From: Vulcanimicrobiia bacterium
GTDB lineage: Bacteria > Vulcanimicrobiota > Vulcanimicrobiia > Vulcanimicrobiales > Vulcanimicrobiaceae
Length of the DNA stretch: 9,679 nucleotides
Assembly: GCA_025451135.1 (NCBI GenBank)
Contig: JANWKW010000122.1
Span: 1 to 9,679 of the forward strand
Reading direction: 5' to 3'
Part shown: positions 1 to 6,993 of the stretch, piece after piece
Layout of the letters: every line of letters starts with the position of its first letter
How positions within the stretch are numbered: position 1 is the stretch's first letter
The notes under the pieces: generated by a model
The model's database searches: none
The model's input: the letters and a program-made list of their open reading frames with translations, nothing else
What the model was told of the DNA's origin: nothing
Program-made: the position numbers and the translations under genes

Positions 1-698
1 AGCACTTCGAGGCCGCGACGTCCGCGCGTCCGCTTCATCGAATCGAGCGAGTCCGCGATCGCCTGCAGTTCGCGCAGCACGAACCGGGGCACGACCAGCG
101 GCGCTTCCAGGAAACCCGCCGCCACGATCTCGACGATCCGCCCGTCGACGATCACCGACGTATCGATGATCTTCGGGGCTCCGCCGCCGCCCACCGAGAC
201 CGCGCTCCCGCTGACCGGGACGATCCGCGTCTTCGCGCCGACGCGCGCGCCGAGATAGGCCGCGAAGATCGACACGATGATGTAGATGACGATCGCGACG
301 TACGAACCCGACTTGCCGACGACCGCGACCGGGATGAACTCGAACACGATCGACTTGAGCAGCAGCGCGATCACCAGCCCGACGATCAGGCCGACCGCTC
401 CGCCGGCCAGTTCGCTCGGCGCGAGCCGCTCGATCGCGGTCTCCACCTGGGTCAGCTCGCCTTCGAAGAGCGACTGCGCGAGCGGAGCCAGCAGCAGCCC
501 GATCACCGCGCCGACCACCGGCGATCCGATCAAGAAGAGCCACTGCAGGGCGTCGCTGGCGAAATGCAGCGAGAAGATGTTGAGATACGCCTCGCGACCG
601 AGCAGGAAGCCGGTCACCGCGAAGACCACCGCGAAGACGCCGCGCAGGGCCGCGCCCGCGAGCGGGCCGCCTAGCCGAACGTTACGAACGCCGCGCAT
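1..698 (-). CDS. YacL-like membrane PIN-domain protein (3' end outside window)
   Basis: The minus-strand reading frame opens at ATG 698 and stays open to the left edge (232 full codons), so the C-terminus is missing. Four hydrophobic segments are visible at about residues 12-34, 51-73, 98-119 and 133-155. A PIN nuclease-like domain then begins with KIIDTSVIVDGRIVEI (176-191), where D179 and D185 sit like the first acidic residues of PIN domains, followed by VVPRFVLRELQAIADS (202-217). This four-helix plus PIN layout is that of Bacillus YacL, which normally ends in a TRAM domain. The expected TRAM part would lie beyond position 1. The family is thought to be a membrane-anchored RNA-acting protein of unclear role. 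The start overlaps the 3' end of hemW by 28 bp and no clear Shine-Dalgarno sequence is seen, so translational coupling is likely. The family call is firm; the function is not. Confidence 0.85.
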   Translation of the reverse strand, partial: MRGVRNVRLGGPLAGAALRGVFAVVFAVTGFLLGREAYLNIFSLHFASDALQWLFLIGSPVVGAVIGLLLAPLAQSLFEGELTQVETAIERLAPSELAGGAVGLIVGLVIALLLKSIVFEFIPVAVVGKSGSYVAIVIYIIVSIFAAYLGARVGAKTRIVPVSGSAVSVGGGGAPKIIDTSVIVDGRIVEIVAAGFLEAPLVVPRFVLRELQAIADSLDSMKRTRGRRGLEV

Positions 699-1810
699 AC
701 GTCGTTGGCCACGAATCGGCCCCGGCGCGTGAGCCGCACGCGATCGGCGCTTGCTTCGAGCAGGCCGGCGGCGCGGAACTCTTCGACGATCGAGGCGTAG
801 AACGTAAGGAAATCAAGACCGTAACGCTCTTTGAACGCTTCCGGCACAACCCCTTGCGCGGTCCGCAGCGAGAGCATCGCCGCCTCGCCCGCGCGGCGCG
901 CGCCCTCGAGCCGCTCGGTCTCGGACGGGATCGGCCGCCCGGAGGCCGCAGCGGCGACGTACTCCTCGAGGTCGCGCGTGTGCACGCCCCGCTCGCCGCG
1001 GCGAAACGACGCGGCGCCGACGCCCAATCCGACGTAATCGCCGTTGTTCCAGTAATTCTCGTTATGACGGCAGCGGTGGCCCGGCTTGGCGAAGTTCGAG
1101 ATCTCGTACTGTTCGTAGCCGGCCGCTTCCAACCGGTCGATCGCCTCGCCGTAGAGGTCGGCCTCGAGCGCGTCGTCCGCGAACGCGCGTGGCTCGCGCA
1201 GCTGCCAGGCGGCGTACGGCGTGCCTTCCTCGACGGTCAGTCCGTAGGTCGAGACGTGGTCCACGCCGAGCGCTATCGCGCGTTCGAGGTCCCGCCGCCA
1301 GCTCTCGCGCTTTTGACCGGGCACCCCGAAGATCAGATCGAGCGAGACCGAGGGCATGCCCGCTGCCCGCGCCTGTGCGACCACCGCCGCGACCTGTTCG
1401 GGCGTGTGCTTGCGGCCCAGCGTCGCGATCTCGGCCGGCTGGAACGATTGCACGCCGATGGAGACGCGCGTGACGCCGGCCGCGCGATAGCGCGCGAAGT
1501 CGCCCTCGCGCACCAGCTCCGGATTCACCTCGACGGAGATCTCGGCTCCGTCCGGCAAGGAGAAGCGCTCGCGCAACCGCCCGATCAGGCCGGCAAGTTC
1601 GGTCGCATCGTACGCGTTGGGCGTGCCGCCGCCGAAGAACAGCGTCGCGGCCGGAACCGGTTCCGTCGCGGCGATCTCCGACTCGAGCGCGCGCAAGTAG
1701 CGGTCCGAGGCGCTGCGGCGGTGCGGCCACTTCGCGAAGTCGCAATACGGGCAGATGTACGGACAGAACGGCAGGTGGACGTAGATGCCGAGCGTCGGGC
1801 CCGGGCTCAC
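671..1810 (-). CDS. hemW: HemW-type radical SAM haem chaperone (coproporphyrinogen III oxidase-like)
   Basis: This 379-residue protein has the usual HemW length. The radical-SAM cluster motif is CPYICPYCDF, with C16, C20 and C23 binding the 4Fe-4S cluster. A Phe stands where true HemN oxidases have a fourth Cys, which favours HemW. Other family marks are FFGGGTPN (58-65), GVQSFQ (119-124), the DLIFGVPGQ stretch near 158-166, and HNENYW (249-254). HemW proteins bind haem and pass it to target proteins, and are often misannotated as oxygen-independent coproporphyrinogen oxidases. The start is GTG at 1810 and overlaps the stop of the preceding DegV gene as GTGA. There is no good ribosome site, so translation probably depends on re-initiation. 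It is the fifth gene of the fakA operon, and haem handling has no obvious link to fatty acid activation. Confidence 0.93.
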   Translation of the reverse strand: MSPGPTLGIYVHLPFCPYICPYCDFAKWPHRRSASDRYLRALESEIAATEPVPAATLFFGGGTPNAYDATELAGLIGRLRERFSLPDGAEISVEVNPELVREGDFARYRAAGVTRVSIGVQSFQPAEIATLGRKHTPEQVAAVVAQARAAGMPSVSLDLIFGVPGQKRESWRRDLERAIALGVDHVSTYGLTVEEGTPYAAWQLREPRAFADDALEADLYGEAIDRLEAAGYEQYEISNFAKPGHRCRHNENYWNNGDYVGLGVGAASFRRGERGVHTRDLEEYVAAAASGRPIPSETERLEGARRAGEAAMLSLRTAQGVVPEAFKERYGLDFLTFYASIVEEFRAAGLLEASADRVRLTRRGRFVANDVCAAFVTFG

Positions 1811-2652
1811 GTCGCGATCGCGCAGATCCCGACGGCGCCGGGGCCGATGTTGACCGCGATGACCGTGCCGACCTCGGCGGTGGCGATCTCGGCCGGCTCT
1901 CGCAGTCGCGTGCGCAGAAGGGCTTCGAGGGTCGCGGCGCTCGCGGGCGCGTTGGCGTGCGCGATCGTGATCTTCACGCGTTTTTCGTCGCCGAGCGCGC
2001 GCACGACCTGATCGACGGTGATCTCCTGCGAACGCTCGAAGCTGCGGCTCTGACCCGCCAGACCGATCGAGCCGTCGTCGGCGACGCGCAGCACCAAGCT
2101 CACGCCCATCATCCCGCCGAGCGCGACCAGGGGCCTCGCGAGGCGCCCGGTGCGGCCCAAGAACGACACGTCCGGAATGGCGAAGAACGCCTGACCGTGC
2201 AAGCGCTTGCGATCGCCCGCGAGGGCGACGGCATCGGCGTCGCCGCCGGCGCGCGCGACCGCGATCGCCTCCATCGCCTGCAGGCGAAAGAGCGCCGACG
2301 CGCTCTTCGAATCGACCACGCGCACCTTCGAACCGAACGGCTTGGCGGCTTCGACCGCGTTCGCGTAGGAGCCCGAGAGCGCGGCCGCTACCGTCATCGC
2401 GACCACGTCGTTGCCCAGATCGACCTGACGCTTGAACGCGTCCGCGAACGACTTCACCGTCGGCGGCTCGGTGGTCGGCGGATCCTTGACCGTCTCCATA
2501 CGGCGGTAGAGCGCCGCCCGCTCGATGTCGATGCCGTCGCGCAGGCGCTGTTCGCCGACGACCACGATGATCGGAACGATCTCGACGCCGAGCGCACGCC
2601 CGTCGTCGGGCGTGATGTCGGCGGTGCTGTCGAGGACGAGTGAGACGGCCAC
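1807..2652 (-). CDS. DegV family protein, divergent FakB-like fatty-acid-binding subunit (second copy)
   Basis: The 281-residue protein is a DegV/EDD-fold protein, the family of FakB subunits that hold a fatty acid for phosphorylation by FakA. Visible marks are LVLDSTADI (5-13), ALSGSYANA (91-99), GRTGRLARPLVALGGMMGV (166-184) and NIGPGAVGI (268-276). The GTG at 2652 is chosen because an AAGAAGGA ribosome site lies 4 nt upstream (2657-2664). A longer in-frame opening to 2736 would add 28 basic residues lying inside the upstream gene. The start is 13 bp after the upstream stop. Compared with its neighbour, the TSQPT motif reads TTEPP (60-64), and the His before GPGA is Asn (N268). The protein may therefore bind a different ligand or act less well as a FakB. 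DegV fold confidence is high; the substrate is unknown. Confidence 0.9.
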   Translation of the reverse strand: MAVSLVLDSTADITPDDGRALGVEIVPIIVVVGEQRLRDGIDIERAALYRRMETVKDPPTTEPPTVKSFADAFKRQVDLGNDVVAMTVAAALSGSYANAVEAAKPFGSKVRVVDSKSASALFRLQAMEAIAVARAGGDADAVALAGDRKRLHGQAFFAIPDVSFLGRTGRLARPLVALGGMMGVSLVLRVADDGSIGLAGQSRSFERSQEITVDQVVRALGDEKRVKITIAHANAPASAATLEALLRTRLREPAEIATAEVGTVIAVNIGPGAVGICAIAT

Positions 2653-2665
2653 GGTTTCCTTCTTT

Positions 2666-3517
2666 CTAGTCTTGCGCGCTGAAGATGCCGACCGCACCCG
2701 GACCTGCGTGAACGGCGATGACCGGCCCGGCTTCAAGGATGTCGAGCAGCTTCGGCTCGACGCCGCCCAGTCTCGCCCGCAGTTCTTCGAGAACGCTCTG
2801 CGCCAGGGGGAGCGCGTCGGTGTGCATCACGAGGTAGCGCGCATTGGCCGGGTCCGGCGTGTTCTGGATCGTCAGGTCGAGCATCGCCTGCCGCGCGCGC
2901 GTCATCGTGCGGACCTGGGCCTCGGCCGCGACCTCGCCGTCCTTGAGCCGAAGCACCGGGACGATCTTCATCAGCGAACCGATCAAGGCTTGCGCCTTGC
3001 CGATGCGTCCGTTGCGCTGCAGGTGCGAGAGGTCGGGAACGCACGCGTACAATCGCTGCGTCGCCTCTTCTTCGATAAGCTCGGCCTCGATCTGGTCGAG
3101 GGTCGCGCCTTGTTTCCGCAACTCGTCCGCGAGCAGGATCTGCATCCCGAGGCCGCCCGCGGCGGTCTCCGAGTCGACGATCCGGATGGTCGCGTCGGGG
3201 AATACCGACGCGGCGGCGCGCGCGGCGATGATCGTGCCCGAGAGCTTCGACGAGACGACAACGCAGAGCACCTCGTCGCCGCGCTCGACCAACGGGCGGA
3301 AGGCCGCCTCGAACATCGCGGCGGTCGGCTGCGAGGTCGTCGGCAGCACCGGTTCGGCGGCCAGCTTGGCGTAGAACTCCGGGCGCGTCAGATCGACGTA
3401 GTCGCGGAAGCTCCGATCGCCCCACAGCACCATCAGCGGGACGACCGTCACGCCGAGCGCTGCGGCCCGCGACGGTTCGATATCCGAGGTCGAATCGGTG
3501 ACGATCGCGACGGCCAT
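2666..3517 (-). CDS. fakB: DegV family protein, FakB-type fatty-acid-binding subunit (canonical copy)
   Basis: This 283-residue protein has the full set of DegV/FakB signatures: TDSTSDIE (7-14), TSQPT (61-65), SSKLSGTIIAA (89-99), RIGKAQALIGSLMKIVPVL (171-189) and AVHAGPGAVGI (268-278) with H270 in the usual place. FakB proteins sequester a free fatty acid in a buried pocket and expose its carboxylate to FakA, giving acyl-phosphate in the cytoplasm. The start at ATG 3517 lies two bases after the plsX stop. A strong ribosome site AAGGAGGAGG (3525-3534) is embedded in the last codons of plsX with 7-nt spacing. Its position beside plsX and one gene away from fakA supports the FakB role over a generic DegV label. 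The acyl-chain preference cannot be read from the sequence. Confidence 0.93.
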   Translation of the reverse strand: MAVAIVTDSTSDIEPSRAAALGVTVVPLMVLWGDRSFRDYVDLTRPEFYAKLAAEPVLPTTSQPTAAMFEAAFRPLVERGDEVLCVVVSSKLSGTIIAARAAASVFPDATIRIVDSETAAGGLGMQILLADELRKQGATLDQIEAELIEEEATQRLYACVPDLSHLQRNGRIGKAQALIGSLMKIVPVLRLKDGEVAAEAQVRTMTRARQAMLDLTIQNTPDPANARYLVMHTDALPLAQSVLEELRARLGGVEPKLLDILEAGPVIAVHAGPGAVGIFSAQD

Positions 3518-3519
3518 CG

Positions 3520-4542
3520 CTACGCCTCCTCCTTCACGACCTGGGCGGCGACCAGTTCGGAGATCTTGCCGATCACGTCGTTGCGGACTTCTTCGATCGC
3601 CAGGCTGATCGAGTTCTGGATGGCGTTGCGGGACGCCCGGCCGTGGGTGACGATGCAGTTGCCGCGCAGCCCGAGCAAGGGCGCGCCACCGATCGTCTCG
3701 TAGTCGTACTTCTTGCGCAGCTTGCGCAGCGACGGCAGCATCAGGGCAGCGCCGAGCTTGGCGATCACGCTGCCGCCGAGCATCGCATCTTTGATGACGG
3801 CGCCGAGCGTCGAGATCAGGCCTTCGCTGGTCTTGAGCACGACGTTGCCGACGAATCCGTCGGCCACGATCACGTCGGCCAGGTTGCGGAACATATCCTT
3901 GCCTTCGACGTTACCGGTGAAGTTGATCGGCGCCGCCTCGAGCAGCTTGGAGGCTTCGAGCACCAGCGCGTTGCCCTTGGTGCGCTCTTCGCCGACCGAG
4001 AGGATGGCGACGCGCGGGTCGGCGATGTGCAGAGCCTTCTGCGCGTAGGCCGAGCCCATGATGCCGAACTGCTCGAGCCATTCAGGGCGGCAGTCGACGT
4101 TCGCGCCCGAATCGAGCAGGACGGTCGGCCCGTTGAGGGCCGGCCAGACGGTCGCGATCGCCGGACGGGCGATCCCCTCGATGGTGCGCAGCTTGATGAG
4201 CGCGATCGCCAGGAACGCCCCGCTGTTGCCGGCGGAGACGACCGCGTCGGCCTCCCCGCGCTTGACCATCCCGACGGCGATGCCGAGCGACGTGGTCTCG
4301 GCGTGACGCAGGGCCTGCGAGGCGTGCTGGTCCATCGGTACCGCATCGGGTGCGTGCACGACCCGGATGTTGGCGGGCGCGTCCGAGCCCAAGAGCGGCT
4401 TGACCTGGGCTTCGTCGCCGACCAGCACGATGTCGGCCTCGTAGGCGCGCGCGGCGATCAGGGCGCCGGCGACGATCTCGCCGGGCGCGTTGTCGCCGCC
4501 CTTCGCGTCGACGGCGAGGATCGGTCGTTTCGAGTCAGTCAT
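3520..4542 (-). CDS. plsX: Phosphate acyltransferase PlsX (acyl-ACP:phosphate)
   Basis: This 340-residue protein matches PlsX over its whole length. Motifs include LAVDAKGGDNAP (9-20), VSAGNSGA (102-109), DSGANVDC (144-151), FGIMGSAYA (159-167), NFTGNVEGKD (207-216) and DGFVGNVVLKTSEG (228-241). PlsX is a peripheral membrane enzyme that interconverts acyl-ACP and acyl-phosphate, the acyl donor for PlsY in phosphatidic acid synthesis. The usual Met of AVDAMGGD is Lys14 here, a small oddity next to the phosphate-binding glycines. The start ATG at 4542 overlaps the fakA stop by 8 bp with no clear ribosome site, suggesting coupling to fakA. PlsX is commonly followed by fabD/fabH genes; here it is followed by two DegV genes, tying it to the fatty acid kinase route. 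Confidence 0.96.
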   Translation of the reverse strand: MTDSKRPILAVDAKGGDNAPGEIVAGALIAARAYEADIVLVGDEAQVKPLLGSDAPANIRVVHAPDAVPMDQHASQALRHAETTSLGIAVGMVKRGEADAVVSAGNSGAFLAIALIKLRTIEGIARPAIATVWPALNGPTVLLDSGANVDCRPEWLEQFGIMGSAYAQKALHIADPRVAILSVGEERTKGNALVLEASKLLEAAPINFTGNVEGKDMFRNLADVIVADGFVGNVVLKTSEGLISTLGAVIKDAMLGGSVIAKLGAALMLPSLRKLRKKYDYETIGGAPLLGLRGNCIVTHGRASRNAIQNSISLAIEEVRNDVIGKISELVAAQVVKEEA

Positions 4543-6124
4543 CGATGGAAATCCAGAACTCCGCGTTGTTCAGACCGCCGTAGTAGTATTCGACCTCGAC
4601 ACCCGGAAACGCCGCTTGCATCTCTTCGCTCATTCGCCGGGCGTCCTTCTCCGTCTGGGCGCCTCCGTAATAGAGCGTGATCAAGCCGCCGCCTCCGGCG
4701 CCGAGGGCCTCAAGCACGGCCTTGGCCGCATCCGCAAGCGACGCGCCTGCATAGAGCTTGCCCGCCGCGAGCGCCGCCGGCGTGCCCTCGGCGACGGTCG
4801 TTCCGCCGACCGTCGCGTCCTTGCCTGCGAAGAAGACCTGGGCCGCGCGGGCGCGCCCGGCGGCCGCCATGATCGCGTCCTCGCTCGGCACCGCATCTCC
4901 GGCGGAGCGGAACGCGAACAGGCCGGCGACGCCCGACACCGGATCGGTGGTCGGCAGGACGTGCACCGTCTTGCCGGTCAGGCCGGCGATCTCGCGGGCG
5001 GCCAGCGCCACGTTCTTGTCGTTCACGAAGAGGTAGACGTCGTCGGAGAGGCACTTGTTCACGGCCAGCAGCAGGTCCCGCACGCTCGGGTTCTTGACGC
5101 CCGAGACGACCACTTCGGCGCCCAACTCCTTCGCGATCCGTTCGAAGCCGGGGCCGGGCACGCCCGCGACGATCGAATGCGCGACCGCGGGTTTGTCGAC
5201 GACCAGGACGTTGTGCTGCTGTTCCATGTTATCGACCTTGACGCGGGTCAGCTCGCCGTGGGCTGCGGCGATCGTCTGGACCCGGTCCGGATCGTCGGTG
5301 TGGATGTGGACCTTGATGGTCGGCGGTGCGCCGATGACGAGCAGCGACTCGCCGTGCGGTTCGAGTAGGCCGCGCAGGTCGGACGCGCCGCAGGTCGCTT
5401 GCTCGAGGATGAATTCGGTACAGAACTTGTTCTCGCCGACGACTTGGGTCTGGGTGAAGACCCTCTGCTTGGCGGGGCGGCGCGGGAAGAGGGTGGCGCG
5501 CACCTTGACGTCGGGCAAGAACCGGAGCACGCCTTCTAGGAAGAAGACGAAACCCGCACCGCCCGAATCGACCACGCCCGCCTCTTTGAGGACCGGGAGC
5601 TGATCCGGGGTCCGGTCCAGCGCCTCGTTTGCCGCCTTGAGCACGCCATTGGCGAAACGGTAGAGGTCGGGCTCGTGGAGGGCCTCGTGGTAGGCCGCGT
5701 CCGCGGCCGCCTCGGCGACCGAGATGATGGTGCCCTCGACCGGCCGGAGCAGGGCCGAACGGGCGGCCGCGACCGCCTCTTTCATACCGGTGGCCAGGAT
5801 GAATGTATCGATCTCGCTGCGGTGGCGGACGTGGTGGGCGAACCCGCGCAGCATCTGGGAGATGATCACTCCCGAGTTGCCCCGGGCACCCATCAGGCTC
5901 CCTTGGGCGGCGACCGCGGCGACTTCGGAGAGCGGCGCCCCGTGGATCTTGCCCGCCTCGAGGGCGGCCGAGCGGACCGTCAGGTACATATTGGTCCCGG
6001 TGTCCCCGTCGGGGACCGGGAAGACGTTGAGGTCGTTGAGGACCTGGCGATATTTCCTGAGGAAATAGGTCCCGGCGGTCAAAAATTTGGCATAGGCCCG
6101 GCCGTCGAGAGAGGTCACGTCCAT
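4535..6124 (-). CDS. fakA: Fatty acid kinase catalytic subunit FakA (DAK2/DhaL domain protein, YloV-like)
   Basis: This 529-residue protein has the three-part FakA layout. The N-terminal DhaL-type kinase domain (about 1-200) carries NVFPVPDGDTGTNM (33-46, the Mg/ATP-binding aspartates), GARGNSG (79-85), PVEGTI (128-133) and VVDSGGAG (184-191). The middle domain has FCTEF (234-238), KVHIHTDDP (271-279) and a QQH motif ending at H304. C235, H273 and H275 are likely metal ligands as in characterised FakA. The C-terminal EDD-like domain (about 313-529) ends in a YYGGAQTEKD...EYYYGG stretch. FakA phosphorylates fatty acids held by FakB. The usual GGQTMNPS loop of the C-terminal domain is shortened to SGVKNPS (341-347). 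The ATG at 6124 lacks a clear ribosome site; a GTG two codons downstream is an alternative. It is the first gene of the operon, divergent from rpmB. Confidence 0.95.
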   Translation of the reverse strand: MDVTSLDGRAYAKFLTAGTYFLRKYRQVLNDLNVFPVPDGDTGTNMYLTVRSAALEAGKIHGAPLSEVAAVAAQGSLMGARGNSGVIISQMLRGFAHHVRHRSEIDTFILATGMKEAVAAARSALLRPVEGTIISVAEAAADAAYHEALHEPDLYRFANGVLKAANEALDRTPDQLPVLKEAGVVDSGGAGFVFFLEGVLRFLPDVKVRATLFPRRPAKQRVFTQTQVVGENKFCTEFILEQATCGASDLRGLLEPHGESLLVIGAPPTIKVHIHTDDPDRVQTIAAAHGELTRVKVDNMEQQHNVLVVDKPAVAHSIVAGVPGPGFERIAKELGAEVVVSGVKNPSVRDLLLAVNKCLSDDVYLFVNDKNVALAAREIAGLTGKTVHVLPTTDPVSGVAGLFAFRSAGDAVPSEDAIMAAAGRARAAQVFFAGKDATVGGTTVAEGTPAALAAGKLYAGASLADAAKAVLEALGAGGGGLITLYYGGAQTEKDARRMSEEMQAAFPGVEVEYYYGGLNNAEFWISIDD

Positions 6125-6159
6125 CAGGGCCCGGTCTTTGGGGAGACCGTGAGGAATCC

Positions 6160-6189
6160 TTGCGCCCAGGCCCGCACCCGTGATACTAT
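6160..6189 (+). promoter_or_regulatory. Predicted housekeeping promoter of rpmB (extended -10)
   Basis: An extended -10 element, TG-A-TACTAT, lies at 6181-6189, and a -35-like TTGCGC lies at 6160-6165, 18 bp before the hexamer. It sits in the only sizeable divergent intergenic gap of the window. The predicted transcript would start near 6196, giving a leader of about 50 nt before rpmB. Each hexamer matches consensus at 4 of 6 positions; the TG extension adds support. This is a by-eye prediction. Confidence 0.5.
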
Positions 6190-6198
6190 CCCGAGGTT

Positions 6199-6214
6199 GC
6201 GCCGTCGGAGGCGC
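6199..6214 (+). other. GC hairpin at the predicted 5' end of the rpmB leader
   Basis: GCGCC (6199-6203) and GGCGC (6210-6214) can pair around a 6-nt loop. The hairpin falls right at the predicted transcript start. It could stabilise the 5' end or be a binding site on either strand, but a short GC stem is easy to find by chance at this base composition. Confidence 0.25.
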
Positions 6215-6226
6215 CGTCCAAGCTTT

Positions 6227-6255
6227 ATTCTAAGGGGAACTGGTTCCATGGCGAA
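6227..6255 (-). promoter_or_regulatory. Candidate promoter of the fakA operon
   Basis: On the minus strand a TAGAAT -10-like hexamer (6227-6232, 5 of 6 consensus) lies about 100 bp upstream of the fakA ATG. A weak TTCGCC lies 17 bp further upstream (6250-6255), inside the first codons of rpmB. If real, initiation complexes for the two divergent operons would compete for the same stretch. The -35 match is poor, so this is tentative. Confidence 0.25.
6232..6238 (+). promoter_or_regulatory. Ribosome binding site that fixes the rpmB start
   Basis: AAGGGGA lies 9 nt upstream of the ATG at 6248. It selects this ATG over a much longer open frame that extends back to 5675 through antisense fakA sequence. 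Confidence 0.75.
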
Positions 6256-6439
6256 GCGCTGCGAAGTCTGCTCGAAGGGTCCGATGGCCGGCAATAATGT
6301 CAGCCACGCGATGAACAAGACCCGTCGCCGCTGGCTGCCCAACCTGCAGGCGGTCAAGATCAACGACCGCGGCACGCACCGCACCGCGCGCGTCTGCGCC
6401 CAGTGCCTGCGCAGCAAGCGCGTCACCCGCGCCGTCTAA
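6248..6439 (+). CDS. rpmB: 50S ribosomal protein bL28 (zinc-binding form)
   Basis: This 63-residue protein has the standard L28 sequence: CEVCSKGPMAGNNVSHAMNK near the N-terminus, TRRRWLPNLQ (25-34) and a conserved KRVTRAV end. Two CxxC pairs (C5/C8 and C50/C53) form the zinc ribbon of the C+ type, rather than the zinc-free C- type used by some bacteria under zinc limitation. It is a structural protein of the large ribosomal subunit. It is transcribed alone from its own promoter and is closed by a strong terminator, divergent from fakA. The rpmB/fakA neighbourhood is also seen in Firmicutes, usually with an Asp23/YloU gene between them; no such gene is present here. Confidence 0.97.
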   Translation: MAKRCEVCSKGPMAGNNVSHAMNKTRRRWLPNLQAVKINDRGTHRTARVCAQCLRSKRVTRAV

Positions 6440-6462
6440 CCGACGCGCCGACCTTTCAAGAC

Positions 6463-6493
6463 GACCGCCGGCTTCGTGCCGGCGGTCGCTTTT
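6463..6493 (+). terminator. Rho-independent terminator of rpmB
   Basis: A perfect 10-bp stem, GACCGCCGGC (6463-6472) with GCCGGCGGTC (6478-6487), encloses a TTCGT loop and is followed by GC and four Ts (6490-6493). It starts 23 bp after the rpmB stop. Its T-run touches the stop codon of the convergent acetyltransferase gene. On the minus strand the hairpin has no T-run after it, so bidirectional action is less certain. Confidence 0.9.
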
Positions 6494-6993
6494 CATTCGA
6501 CGAAGTCGATCGCCCAGTCGTTGCAGAGCATCCAGTGCCCCTTCGGGTACTCGAACGACTGCACGCCGCGATTGGTGAAGCCGGCCTTCTCGCAGACGCG
6601 ATTGGACGGGACGTTGTCGACCGCCGGATAGGCATGGAGCGACGCCAGCCGCTTCCGCTCTCGCGCGAGCGCGACGATCTGCGACGCGGCCCGGCTGGCG
6701 ATGCCCCGGCCGCCGTACTCCGGCAGCACGAACCAACCCGTTTCGTAGACCGGTCCGCCGGGCGAAGCCGTCTCCCAATAGCCGATCGTGCCGACGCATG
6801 CGTCGCCGAGCCGAATCGTGAACATGCCTTCGGTCGCAGGCAGCGCGAGGAAGCGCCGATGCCTCGCGGCGATCTGCTCGGCCGTCTCGATCCCGCCCAA
6901 ATGCGCCATCATCGCCGGATCGCCAAGCGTCTGCACGAGGATGCCAAGATCGTCCTCCGACCACGGGCGCAGCACGATCGCATGCTCGCTCAC
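6493..6993 (-). CDS. GNAT family N-acetyltransferase (RimJ/RimL-like)
   Basis: This 166-residue protein has the size and layout of a single-domain GNAT enzyme, which transfers an acetyl group from acetyl-CoA to an amine. The N-terminal strand is IVLRPWSEDD (6-15). The acetyl-CoA loop is GGRGIAS (94-100) within YETGWFVLPEY...ASQIVALA, and the motif B helix NVPSNRVCEKAGF (127-139) is typical of RimJ/RimL and small-molecule relatives. The start is GTG at 6993 and overlaps the serpin stop as GTGA, so it is probably translated by coupling. It is the last gene of the downstream minus-strand string. The substrate cannot be told; a metabolite, an antibiotic or a protein N-terminus are all possible. 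Confidence 0.88.
   Translation of the reverse strand: MSEHAIVLRPWSEDDLGILVQTLGDPAMMAHLGGIETAEQIAARHRRFLALPATEGMFTIRLGDACVGTIGYWETASPGGPVYETGWFVLPEYGGRGIASRAASQIVALARERKRLASLHAYPAVDNVPSNRVCEKAGFTNRGVQSFEYPKGHWMLCNDWAIDFVE

Noticed and set aside
854..2011. Long plus-strand open frame of 385 codons opposite hemW and the DegV gene
   Set aside because: It is arginine- and alanine-rich with no recognisable motif and lies wholly opposite two firmly identified genes; high GC opens such antisense frames.
2653..2736. Upstream start at 2736 for the second DegV gene
   Set aside because: It would add 28 basic residues inside the preceding gene, while GTG 2652 has a good ribosome site and gives the normal DegV N-terminus.
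2525..4680. Two further long plus-strand frames (2525-3703 and 3643-4680)
   Set aside because: They are antisense to the DegV genes and plsX, have low-complexity R/D/H-rich translations and no ribosome site.
5675..6247. Possible N-terminal extension of rpmB through an in-frame opening from 5675
   Set aside because: The extension is antisense to fakA; the true start at 6248 has a ribosome site and gives exactly the bL28 N-terminus MAKRCEVC.
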